From an uncultured Gammaproteobacteria bacterium (lineage in GTDB: Bacteria; Pseudomonadota; Gammaproteobacteria; Steroidobacterales; GCA-2729495): a stretch of 16,709 nucleotides of DNA. The notes beneath the pieces are model-generated. The model made no database searches, was not told the DNA's origin, and saw nothing but the letters and a program-made list of their open reading frames with translations. The DNA is taken from the NCBI GenBank assembly GCA_937958785.1, contig CALGMY010000285.1, positions 1-16,709 on the forward strand, given 5' to 3'. Both the position numbers and the translations under genes were made by a program. How positions within the stretch are numbered: the first letter of the stretch is position 1; each line of letters begins with the position of its first letter. Shown piece by piece: positions 7,061-13,866 of the stretch.

Positions 7061-8062
7061 TCAGGGCCCGGACTTGCCGCGCAGGAGCGCCTCGGGCTCG
7101 CGCTCGAGTGAATCCACCAGCACGCGGATCGCCCGGGCGGAACGCTCGAGCTCGCGCAGGGCCGCCGCGAGGCGCTGGGCGGTCTCCGGGTTGCTCTCGA
7201 GCTGGCCCCGGGCCGCGCCCAGCACGGCCTCGCCCTCCTTCAGGGTGCGCTCGAGCTGTTCCATGAGGGGCACGGCCCGCTGCAGCGCCGGATCGAGCCG
7301 CTGGTCCACCTTGCCGACCAGCGCACGGGTGTCCGCCGTCGTGGCCCGGAGCTCCGCGATGGTGGCTGCGAGGTCCGCCGGCAGCTGCTGGGTGGCGGGC
7401 GCGTTGATGAGGCGGTTGGCGCCCGCGAGGCTCGCGCGCAGGTCGGCCGAATTGGCCAGTTCATTGAGGCCGCTGATGGCGCCGAGCAGCTGGCGGATGA
7501 CCTCGTCCACCGGCGCCTTCTCCTCCACGTCGTTCACGAGCTTCTGGATCCGCTGCATGATCTGCTGGATGCCGCTCGGGATGCTGGGGATCTCCGGGTA
7601 CCGCCCATTCCGGCCCCGGTACACCGCGGGCCGGTCCGGGTGCATGTCGAGGTTCACCACCAGCTGGCCCGTGACGAAGCTCTCCACGTCCAGCTGGGTG
7701 CGGAGCCCTGCCTTGATCATGTCCTCGAGCCCGGCGTCGGTGGCCGAGAGCGGCAGGGCCCTGCCGTCGGTGTAGACGGTGACGGCGTCCGGCAGGATCT
7801 CGAAGGTCACGGGGATCTCGTAGTTCTGCATGGCCTCGTCGGTGGTCACGTCGATGTCGGTGACGTAACCCACCCGGACGCCCCGGAACAGCACGTTGGA
7901 CCCGACCCGCAGCCCCTGCACGGAACCGTCGAAGTAGGTCACGAAGCGCTGCTTGTCCTGGAACAGCTCCCGGCCGCCGAACACCAGCACCCCCGCGACC
8001 AGCAGGGCGATGCCCGCCAGCACGAAGGCCCCGATGAGAGTGGGACTCGCCTGCCTGCTCAT
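7061..8062 (-). CDS. mlaD: MCE (MlaD-like) domain protein with long helical C-terminus
   Basis: This 333-residue inner-membrane-anchored protein is the substrate-binding ring component of an MCE lipid transporter. One transmembrane helix lies at about 9-29. A single MCE domain spans about 38-143, containing the hallmark VLFRGVRVGYVTDI at 57-70 and VTGQLVVNLD near 130-139. After this, residues about 160-333 are predicted almost entirely alpha-helical with Leu/Ala heptads. This is far longer than in E. coli MlaD (about 183 residues) and more like the coiled-coil tails of PqiB or actinobacterial Mce proteins. ATG 8062 is preceded by AGGGAT. The gene follows the ATPase by 18 bases and precedes the PqiC-like gene by 9 bases, so the tail plausibly forms a hexameric periplasmic tube reaching that lipoprotein (inference). 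Confidence 0.92.
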   Translation of the reverse strand: MSRQASPTLIGAFVLAGIALLVAGVLVFGGRELFQDKQRFVTYFDGSVQGLRVGSNVLFRGVRVGYVTDIDVTTDEAMQNYEIPVTFEILPDAVTVYTDGRALPLSATDAGLEDMIKAGLRTQLDVESFVTGQLVVNLDMHPDRPAVYRGRNGRYPEIPSIPSGIQQIMQRIQKLVNDVEEKAPVDEVIRQLLGAISGLNELANSADLRASLAGANRLINAPATQQLPADLAATIAELRATTADTRALVGKVDQRLDPALQRAVPLMEQLERTLKEGEAVLGAARGQLESNPETAQRLAAALRELERSARAIRVLVDSLEREPEALLRGKSGP

Positions 8063-8080
8063 GATCCCTGCACCATGCCG

Positions 8081-8878
8081 TCAATGTACCCCGGCCGCGG
8101 GGCGCTGCCCATCGGACGCTGCCCGGTGCAGGAAACTGCGGACCCGCTCGTCGGTGCTCGAGTCCCGCAGCTCCCGGGGGTTGCCCACGGCGAGCTGCCG
8201 CTTGGCCGCCCCGTCCAGGAACACGGCGTTGTCGCCGATGGCGAAGATGCTGGCCAGCTCGTGGGTGACCACGACGATGGTCGTGCCGAGGCTGTCCCGC
8301 AGCTCCAGGATCAGTTCGTCGAGCAGCCGGGCACTCACGGGATCGAGGCCCGCGGACGGCTCGTCGAAGTAGAGGATCTCCGGGTCCAGCGCGATGGCGC
8401 GCGCGAGCCCCGCGCGCTTCCTCATGCCACCGGACAGTTCGCTGGGGTAGTACTGCTCGAAGCCGGCGAGGCCGACCAGCGCCAGCTTGTAGGCGGTGAC
8501 GTCGCGGATCTCGGCCGGGCCGAGGCTGGTGTAGAGCTTCAGGGGCAGTCCCACGTTCTCGGCGAGCGTCATGGAGCTCCACAGGGCCCCGCCCTGGAAC
8601 AGCACGCCGAAGCGCCGCTTGACGGCGTCCCGCTCCTCGTCGGTCGCCTGCCAGAAGCTCTGCCCGTCGTAGAGCACGTCCCCGGACGCGGGCGCCTTGA
8701 GGCCGATCATGTGCTTCAGCAGCGTCGTCTTGCCGCAACCGCTGCCCCCCATGACGATGAAGACCTCCCCGCGCCGGACGACGAAGTCCAGGTCCCGCTG
8801 GATCACGAAGTCGTCGTAGGCCATGGTGAGCTGGCGGACGGCAATGTGTGGTGTGGCCGCGGCGGGGCTTTCGGTCAT
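8081..8878 (-). CDS. mlaF: MlaF-like ABC transporter ATPase
   Basis: This 265-residue cytoplasmic ATPase energises the MCE lipid transporter. All ABC motifs are intact: Walker A GGSGCGKTT at 44-52, Q-loop with Q95 (FQGGALW), signature LSGGM at 148-152 followed by RKRAGLARA, Walker B ILYFDEP at 168-174 with SAGLDP after it, and H-loop H206 (VVTHEL). The FQGGALWSSMTLAENV and SGGMRKRAGLARAIALDPE wording is that of the MlaF subfamily rather than of importers for small solutes. The ATG at 8878 follows the permease stop by one base (TGAGATG on the minus strand), so translation is very likely coupled. The C-terminus carries a short extension after the nucleotide-binding domain. Confidence 0.96.
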   Translation of the reverse strand: MTESPAAATPHIAVRQLTMAYDDFVIQRDLDFVVRRGEVFIVMGGSGCGKTTLLKHMIGLKAPASGDVLYDGQSFWQATDEERDAVKRRFGVLFQGGALWSSMTLAENVGLPLKLYTSLGPAEIRDVTAYKLALVGLAGFEQYYPSELSGGMRKRAGLARAIALDPEILYFDEPSAGLDPVSARLLDELILELRDSLGTTIVVVTHELASIFAIGDNAVFLDGAAKRQLAVGNPRELRDSSTDERVRSFLHRAASDGQRPAAGVH

Positions 8879-8879
8879 C

Positions 8880-10010
8880 TCAGATGTCCAGCGTGATGTA
8901 GATCACCGTGAGGATCGCGGCGCTCACGATGATGAGCACGATGCCCATCACCACCGCGCGGGTGGTGGCCTGGCCGACCGCCATCGCGCTGTCGCCGCAG
9001 GCCATGCCCTGCTGGCAGCCGGCGACGGCCACCAGGCTCCCGTAGACGAAGGCCTTGAACAGCCCGCCGAGCAGGCTGGAGAGGCCCAGGGCATCGGCGG
9101 TCTGGGCGGCGTACTGCACGAAGCTGACGTCGAGCATCACGAGGCTCACGAAGGCACCGCCCGCGATGCCGAGCAGGCTGCCGTACAGGGTGAGGACGGG
9201 CAGCATGACGATGAGGGCGAGCAGCCGGGGCAGCACGAGGAAGTCCACCGGGTTCACGCCCAGGCTCGACAGTGCATCGATCTCCTCGTTGACCTTCATG
9301 GTGCCGAGCCCGGCCGCGTAGGCGGCGCCGGTGCGGCCGGCCATGATGATGGCCGTCATGATGGGGGCCATCTCGCGGATCATGGCCACCGCGACCAGGT
9401 CGGCCACGTAGATGCCGGCGCCGAACTGCTCCAGCTGCCGGACGCCGACGAAGGCGAAGATCATGCCGATGAGGAAGCTGATGAGGCTGACGATGGGCAG
9501 CGACTCGGCGCCCGCCTCCTGGATGGCCAGCATGAGGTCGGAGCGCTGGTAGGTCGCCCGGCCGCGGAACAGCCGCCCGAGCGACTGCACGCACACGCCG
9601 ATGAAGGCGAGGAGTTCGGTCACGGCGGCCAGGATGCGGAGCGCGGCCCGCCCCACCTGCCCGGCGAGGCCGACGTGGGCGCTGGCCCGCCGCGCGTCAC
9701 TGCGTTCGGGCACCGCCAGGGCGAGCTTCCGCAGTCGCTCGGCGCCGGCAGGCAGCGATCCGGCATCCACGGGGATGGTGGCCGCCTCGGCGGCGCGGCT
9801 CAGGGCGACGAGGGCCGCGGCGAGGGCCGTGTCCCAGCGGCCGAGGCCGCTGCCGTCCAGGACGATCCGGGCGGGCGGGTCCGCGGCGAGCGCCGCGAAC
9901 AGGTCGGCAGTCGCCGGCAGGGGACTCGTGAGCAGCCAGTCGCCGGCCAGGCTCACGGTCAGGGTGCCGTCGGCGTCGCGGCGGGCGTCGAGGGTGGCGG
10001 GAGCGGCCAT
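8880..10010 (-). CDS. mlaE: MlaE-like ABC permease with fused N-terminal STAS domain
   Basis: This 376-residue protein is the first gene of the MCE operon. Residues about 13-100 form a STAS domain (GTLTVSLAGDWLLTS, then ARIVLDGSGLGRWDTALAAAL), equivalent to MlaB, the separate small subunit in E. coli. Residues about 115-376 form the MlaE permease. Its signature REMAPIMTAIIMAGRTGAAY at 212-231 is followed by GTMKVNEEIDAL at 236-247, the elbow and coupling helix region that contacts the ATPase. About five hydrophobic membrane segments follow. Together with the ATPase it would form a dimer-of-dimers lipid mover in the inner membrane. No Shine-Dalgarno site precedes ATG 10010. The gene is divergent from the RluA-type gene across 54 bases. 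Confidence 0.95.
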   Translation of the reverse strand: MAAPATLDARRDADGTLTVSLAGDWLLTSPLPATADLFAALAADPPARIVLDGSGLGRWDTALAAALVALSRAAEAATIPVDAGSLPAGAERLRKLALAVPERSDARRASAHVGLAGQVGRAALRILAAVTELLAFIGVCVQSLGRLFRGRATYQRSDLMLAIQEAGAESLPIVSLISFLIGMIFAFVGVRQLEQFGAGIYVADLVAVAMIREMAPIMTAIIMAGRTGAAYAAGLGTMKVNEEIDALSSLGVNPVDFLVLPRLLALIVMLPVLTLYGSLLGIAGGAFVSLVMLDVSFVQYAAQTADALGLSSLLGGLFKAFVYGSLVAVAGCQQGMACGDSAMAVGQATTRAVVMGIVLIIVSAAILTVIYITLDI

Positions 10011-10064
10011 GTCAGCGGGAGACTAGGCGCACTCCCCGCCCCCGGTCCAGTCGGAATACTCCCC

Positions 10065-10799
10065 ATGCCTGACGCCACCCGCCCGCTGCTCACCATCATC
10101 CACGAGGACGCGGACCTGCTGGTGGTGAACAAGCCGGCGGACCTCGTCTGCCACCCCGGAAAGGACGGGCCCCTGTCCAGCCTCGTCGGGCGACTGCGCC
10201 TGCACCTGGGCCCGGAGGCCCGACCGCACCTCCTCAACCGCCTGGACCGGGAGACGAGCGGCCTCGTGCTGGTCGGCAAGACCGACCTGGCGGCCCGGGA
10301 ACTGCGCCGCCTGTGGGCAGCCCACCGGGTGACGAAGGAATACCTCGCCATCGTCCATGGCCATGTGGTGCCGGAGGCGGGCACCATCGAGGCCCCGCTC
10401 GGCCGGGACGACGCGAGCCGCGTCGCGATCCGGGACCGGGTGAGGACGGACGGGGTCGCCGCGACCACCCACTACGCCGTGCTCCGGCGCTTCGCCCGGG
10501 ACGGGGCGCCCTTCAGCCTGCTGCGGGTCCGGCCGCGGACGGGACGCAAGCACCAGATCCGCATCCACCTGGCCCACGTTGACCACCCGCTGGTCGGGGA
10601 CAAGCTCTACGGCGGCGACGAGGATGCCTACCTGGCACTGGTGGAGCGGCGGCTGACGCCGGCCCACCGGGACCGGTTGCTGCTGCCGTGCCAGGCGCTG
10701 CACGCGGCCGCCGTCAGCTTCACCTGGCGCGGCCGGGAATGGCGCTTCGCGTCCCCGCCGGAACCCTGGTTCGCGGGTTTCCTGCCAGCCCCCGCCTGA
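10065..10799 (+). CDS. RluA-family pseudouridine synthase without S4 domain
   Basis: This 244-residue enzyme modifies a uridine in rRNA or tRNA to pseudouridine. The conserved blocks are LLVVNKPADLVCHPG at 18-32 (motif I), HLLNRLDRETSGLVL with catalytic Asp61 (motif II), and PRTGRKHQIRIHLAHVDHPLVGD late in the chain (motif III). There is no N-terminal S4 domain, as in RluA and TruC rather than RluC or RluD, so the target could be 23S rRNA and/or tRNA; which one is not decidable here. ATG 10065 gives a standard N-terminus, but no ribosome site precedes it; CGGAATACTCCCC lies directly upstream. Its TGA stop directly abuts the TCA (stop, opposite strand) of the next gene, forming TGATCA. Confidence 0.93.
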   Translation: MPDATRPLLTIIHEDADLLVVNKPADLVCHPGKDGPLSSLVGRLRLHLGPEARPHLLNRLDRETSGLVLVGKTDLAARELRRLWAAHRVTKEYLAIVHGHVVPEAGTIEAPLGRDDASRVAIRDRVRTDGVAATTHYAVLRRFARDGAPFSLLRVRPRTGRKHQIRIHLAHVDHPLVGDKLYGGDEDAYLALVERRLTPAHRDRLLLPCQALHAAAVSFTWRGREWRFASPPEPWFAGFLPAPA

Positions 10800-11558
10800 T
10801 CAGCCCTGGGGGGGCACCTGGATGCGGGCGAGCGTGGTGCCGCCCCGGGTCTCCCGGAGCTCGTACTCCACCACGTCGGCGGTGATGGTGCCGCCGGCGG
10901 GCCCGGGCACGACCGACTTGATGACGAGCAGGGCATCCAGCTCCACGTTGTAGCCCATGGGCACCCGGTCCCGGATGGCCTGGGCCTCGGCGGACCGGCC
11001 GTTGCCGAAGCGGAGCACGACCTTCTGGCCGAGGGCGTCGAAGTTCACGACGGAACTCGGCGCCAGGGCCCGCACGGTGAACTCCCCGTAGGTCGGGTCG
11101 TAATCGCTCAGGTTGGCGTTGTTCAGCGACAGGCGGATGGTGCCGGCGCCCTTCACGGCGGCGATGCCCGCCTCGAGCTCGGCCCGCACGGCCACCCGCT
11201 GGCTGGCCTTGTCGATGGCGGGGCCGAACTTCACCCGGCTGTCGTCCTCGACCCAGCGGTCGACCGGTGGCGCGATGCCCGCCAGGTCGTAGTAGAGGAA
11301 GACCATCGCGTTGTTGTCGGGATTGACGAGTTCGCCGGTCCGGCCGTCGAGGGCGGCGGGCGCGGCCGCCGCGGACGGTGCCGTGGCCGGCGGCGCCGGC
11401 GGTGCCGGCGTCGAACCCGGGGCCGGCGCGCCAGCCGGGGGCTCGGCCACGGGCAGGGCGGCCGGGTCAGGCCCCGGGGCGCCGGTGGCGGACTCGTCCT
11501 TGCCGCTGCAGGCGGCGACGAGCAACAGGGTGGTGGCGGCGATCAGCAACTGGCGCAT
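10800..11558 (-). CDS. Uncharacterised lipoprotein, second gene of a lipoprotein pair
   Basis: This 252-residue lipoprotein has a type II signal peptide with lipobox VAAC (C17). A low-complexity Ala/Pro linker follows, about residues 25-70, typical of proteins spanning distance from a membrane. The folded part (about 72-252) begins GRTGELVNPDNNAMVFLYYDLAG and contains alternating beta strands (VRAELEAGI, TIRLSLNNANLSDYD, KVVLRFGNG, YNVELDALLVIKSV), suggesting a beta-rich domain. I do not recognise a named family. ATG 11558 is preceded by GGGGA seven bases upstream. It lies 18 bases after the stop of another lipoprotein gene on the same strand, so the two form an operon. The C-terminal stop is back to back with that of the RluA-type gene. 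Function is unknown; outer-membrane anchoring is inferred. Confidence 0.82.
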   Translation of the reverse strand: MRQLLIAATTLLLVAACSGKDESATGAPGPDPAALPVAEPPAGAPAPGSTPAPPAPPATAPSAAAAPAALDGRTGELVNPDNNAMVFLYYDLAGIAPPVDRWVEDDSRVKFGPAIDKASQRVAVRAELEAGIAAVKGAGTIRLSLNNANLSDYDPTYGEFTVRALAPSSVVNFDALGQKVVLRFGNGRSAEAQAIRDRVPMGYNVELDALLVIKSVVPGPAGGTITADVVEYELRETRGGTTLARIQVPPQG

Positions 11559-11576
11559 GAGCGTGTCCCCGGCAAC

Positions 11577-12560
11577 CTAGAGCGTGGGCGCATCGGCGTT
11601 CTTCGCGGCGTCCTCGACCGCCTGCGCACGCTTCTGCTGCTCCATCTGCTCCATGTTCTGTTCGACGGCCATCAGGTTCTCGTAGCCGTTGGCCTGGTCC
11701 ACGACGCCCACGTCCAGGGAACGGGCCAGCGCCGGATTCTCCTGCAGGGGCGTCACGCGGGCCTCGACCACGAGGCCGCAGTCGGGCGAGAGGTTGACGC
11801 CGCCGGAGCCACCGGTGCCCGCGCACTGGTTGACGATCGGCGAGGTCTCCGTGGCCAGCCGGCCAAAGGGATCGTAGACCCAGCGCATGAAGCGCTGGCC
11901 CGGGTTGTCCTGGTTGATGGATGGCGTGCCGTACTTCTTCACGAGCGCGTCGGCCACGCTCGCCATGGTGGGGTTCTTGCCCTCGGCGAACCACTCCTCG
12001 CGGCCGGCGGCGATGACCTTCTCCTGGCCCGGCATACCCATGGTGGTGACGTTCCACTTGGCCTGGCCGGGCGCGAGGTCGTAGCGCACGGCATTGCCGC
12101 TCCGTGCCATCATGTCGTCCTGCATCTCCTGCATGATCTCCTTCGAGGTCTTCTGGATGCGGGGCTCGGCGGTCCGGGCGGTGAAGCCCTGGCGGATGGT
12201 CTGGCCGTAGGTCTGGATGTCGAAGCCGCGGGTGATCGGCGGCCCGACGACCATGAGGTCGTTGGAACACATGACCAGGTCGGCCGCTTCCTCATAGGTC
12301 AGGCCGGGCCGCACGCCGACCACGTCGTCGACGGGGGCATTGGCCGCCCGGGGGGGCGTGTCGATATCGGGGGGACAGTCCAGGTCGCCCCGGGCCTCCT
12401 CGGCCACCTCCTCGGCGGTGGCGTTGCCCGACGGCGCAGGCTTCGGCTCGGCAGGGGCGCCGCCGTCGGCGGCAGCGCCGGCCGGGGATTCGGGCTTGCC
12501 GCCGCAGGCCGCGAGGGCCAGGGCCAGCAGCGTCGCAGGCAGCAGTTTCTGCAGTGTCAT
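11577..12560 (-). CDS. Uncharacterised lipoprotein, first gene of a lipoprotein pair
   Basis: This 327-residue lipoprotein has a type II signal peptide ending in lipobox LAAC (C19), then GGKPESPAG and an Ala/Pro/Glu linker to about residue 58. The mature region has conserved-looking cysteines (DLDCPPDIDT, LVMCSNDLMVVG, VNQCAG, SPDCGL) that could form two disulfides in the periplasm. A helical, Met/Gln-rich stretch follows (SKEIMQEMQDDMMARSG), and the C-terminus is another Gln/Met helix (NLMAVEQNMEQMEQQKRAQ). The segment from GLTYEEAADLVMCSNDL to GYENLMAVEQNM is the only plausible folded core; I recognise no family. ATG 12560 has an AGGGGGA ribosome site about seven bases upstream. The frame stays open far upstream, but those codons lie antisense to the Rieske gene and are not used. 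It is divergent from that oxygenase. Confidence 0.85.
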   Translation of the reverse strand: MTLQKLLPATLLALALAACGGKPESPAGAAADGGAPAEPKPAPSGNATAEEVAEEARGDLDCPPDIDTPPRAANAPVDDVVGVRPGLTYEEAADLVMCSNDLMVVGPPITRGFDIQTYGQTIRQGFTARTAEPRIQKTSKEIMQEMQDDMMARSGNAVRYDLAPGQAKWNVTTMGMPGQEKVIAAGREEWFAEGKNPTMASVADALVKKYGTPSINQDNPGQRFMRWVYDPFGRLATETSPIVNQCAGTGGSGGVNLSPDCGLVVEARVTPLQENPALARSLDVGVVDQANGYENLMAVEQNMEQMEQQKRAQAVEDAAKNADAPTL

Positions 12561-12591
12561 GGTCGGGTCCCCCTGAGATTCGCGTGACCGG

Positions 12592-12621
12592 ACTATAGTC
12601 GACGCCCCGGGTAGCCGCCAA
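12592..12621 (-). promoter_or_regulatory. Candidate sigma-70 promoter for the lipoprotein pair
   Basis: On the minus strand TTGGCG (12616-12621) and TATAGT (12592-12597) are separated by 18 bases, a good match in such GC-rich DNA. The -10 sits within the perfect palindrome GACTATAGTC at 12591-12600, which could also serve as an operator. The ATG at 12560 lies about 25 bases beyond the expected start site. On the plus strand TAGAAT at 12641-12646 may be the -10 for the divergent Rieske gene, without a recognisable -35. Confidence 0.45.
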
Positions 12622-12677
12622 CGGGCCAGGGGTCCCGGGCTAGAATCCGCGGCAGCCGGGCCACCGAACTGACCGCC

Positions 12678-13817
12678 ATGTACATCAACTTCTGGTATCC
12701 CATCTGCACCAGCACGGAGCTTGCGGCCGGGTCCCCGGTCCGGGCGACGGTGCTGACCCTGCCCTTCGTGGCCTTCCGGGACGGCGAGGGCCGGGCCCAC
12801 GTCCTCTCGGACACCTGCGTGCACCGGGGTGGTGCGCTCCACAAGGGCAAGGTTGCCGGCGACCGGATCGCCTGCCCCTACCATGGCTGGCAGTTCGGCG
12901 GTGACGGCCGCTGCGCGCTGATCCCGTCGCTGGGCCCCGACGGCAACATCCCGGCCCGGGCCAAGGTCGACAGTTACCCGGTCATCGAGCGCTACGGCAT
13001 CGTCTTTGCCTTCCTGGGCGACCTGCCGGAGCACGCGCGGCCGGAGCTCTACGAGGTTCCCGAGTTCGACCAGCCGGGCTGGCGCCCGGGCCTCGTGACC
13101 TTCGGGATCAACGCCTACTTCGAGCGCTCCATCGAGAACGGCCTGGATCCGGTGCACAACGAGTTCGTGCATGCGCTCCAGGGCAACATCAAGTTCAAGC
13201 CGGACCGCATGCAGGTGACCACCGACGAGTGGAGCACCACGGTGTTCGTGCAGATGGACCCCCCGAAGAAGGGCACGACCCAGCTCGAGAGCCTGCGCAA
13301 CGACATGGACCCGAAGAACTTCAGCGCCAGCTCCGGGCACTACGGGGCGAACACGCTGATCACGCGGATCAGCCTGTCGAAGGAGAACCAGTTCGTCCAG
13401 TACTTCTTCGAGCAGCCCATCGACGACAGCCACACCCGCATCTTCTTCCTCAACATGCGCAACTGCATGCTGGAGGAGGCCAGCGACGCCCGGATCCAGA
13501 AGATCAACCTGGCCATCGCCGACGAGGACATCGCGGTGATCACCGCCCTGAACCCGGTGCGCACCCCCGAGTCTTCCACGAAGGAGGTGCTGGTGGTCGG
13601 CGACGAGGGCATCGGCCAGTACCGCCGCCACCTCACCGAGTGGGAGAGCCGGGGCTGGCGCCTCGACCTGAAGGCACTGAGGGACAACGCCGGCGACGTG
13701 GCTTACGCCATTCCCTGCCCTGCCCGGCGCACCGAGAAGAACTGGGTGCTGGACGCGGCGCCGCTGATGCCTGGCGGGGCGGCCGCGGCAGGAGCGGCTT
13801 CAGCCGCGACCCCGTAG
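12678..13817 (+). CDS. Rieske non-haem iron oxygenase, alpha-type subunit
   Basis: This 379-residue oxygenase has both metal centres. The Rieske [2Fe-2S] ligands are C47 and H49 (CVHRG) with C66 and H69 (CPYHGW). The mononuclear iron site is in the ENGLDPVHNEFVH segment (residues 153-165), with H160 and H165 as ligands and D157 as the bridge to the Rieske centre; an acidic residue in ADEDIAVI (281-288) may supply the third ligand. Such enzymes use electrons from a separate reductase, not seen here, to hydroxylate, demethylate or cleave aromatic or polycyclic substrates. The substrate cannot be named. ATG 12678 is the first possible start and the N-terminus FWYPICTSTEL is normal; no clear ribosome site is seen. 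Roughly the last ten codons (from about 13791), including the TAG stop, lie within a REP unit, so the Gly/Ala-rich tail (from about residue 367) is probably not functional. Confidence 0.93.
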   Translation: MYINFWYPICTSTELAAGSPVRATVLTLPFVAFRDGEGRAHVLSDTCVHRGGALHKGKVAGDRIACPYHGWQFGGDGRCALIPSLGPDGNIPARAKVDSYPVIERYGIVFAFLGDLPEHARPELYEVPEFDQPGWRPGLVTFGINAYFERSIENGLDPVHNEFVHALQGNIKFKPDRMQVTTDEWSTTVFVQMDPPKKGTTQLESLRNDMDPKNFSASSGHYGANTLITRISLSKENQFVQYFFEQPIDDSHTRIFFLNMRNCMLEEASDARIQKINLAIADEDIAVITALNPVRTPESSTKEVLVVGDEGIGQYRRHLTEWESRGWRLDLKALRDNAGDVAYAIPCPARRTEKNWVLDAAPLMPGGAAAAGAASAATP

Positions 13818-13866
13818 GAGCGCCTTCAGGCGCGACCCGAATTGATCGCGCCTGATGGCGCTCCTA
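13791..13866. repeat. Three-unit GTAG-headed REP cluster (BIME-like) between convergent genes
   Basis: Two direct units lie at 13791-13812 and 13817-13838, spaced 26 bases, and an inverted unit at 13846-13866. Each carries a small hairpin: GCGGC-ttca-GCCGC in unit 1, GCGCC-ttca-GGCGC in unit 2, and its mirror with loop atca on the other strand in unit 3. The change from G/C to C/G within the stem is compensated on the other arm. Units 2 (13815-13835) and 3 (13846-13866) form a 21-bp inverted repeat with one mismatch and a 10-base spacer. The GTAGGAGCG head is that of REP families common in Stenotrophomonas, other xanthomonads and pseudomonads, moved by RAYT transposases; none is in this window. 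The stop codons of both flanking genes lie in these heads. Confidence 0.88.

Noticed and set aside
8823..10064. Upstream extension of the RluA-type frame (His/Asp/Glu-rich)
   Set aside because: It is the antisense of the permease gene; the RluA-type protein has a standard N-terminus from ATG 10065.
12561..13631. Upstream extension of the first lipoprotein frame
   Set aside because: It is antisense to the Rieske oxygenase; ATG 12560 has a strong ribosome site and a proper lipoprotein signal.
13782..13814. Gly/Ala-rich C-terminal tail of the Rieske protein as a functional domain
   Set aside because: Most of it is REP sequence read through; composition follows the repeat.
13791..13838. Repeats as a small CRISPR array
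   Set aside because: Units are hairpins spaced by 4 bases with an inverted third copy; no spacers of uniform length and no cas genes.
13815..13866. REP inverted repeat as a classical intrinsic terminator
   Set aside because: The stem is strong, but no U-tract follows on either strand; a bidirectional termination or RNA-stabilising role remains possible without proof.
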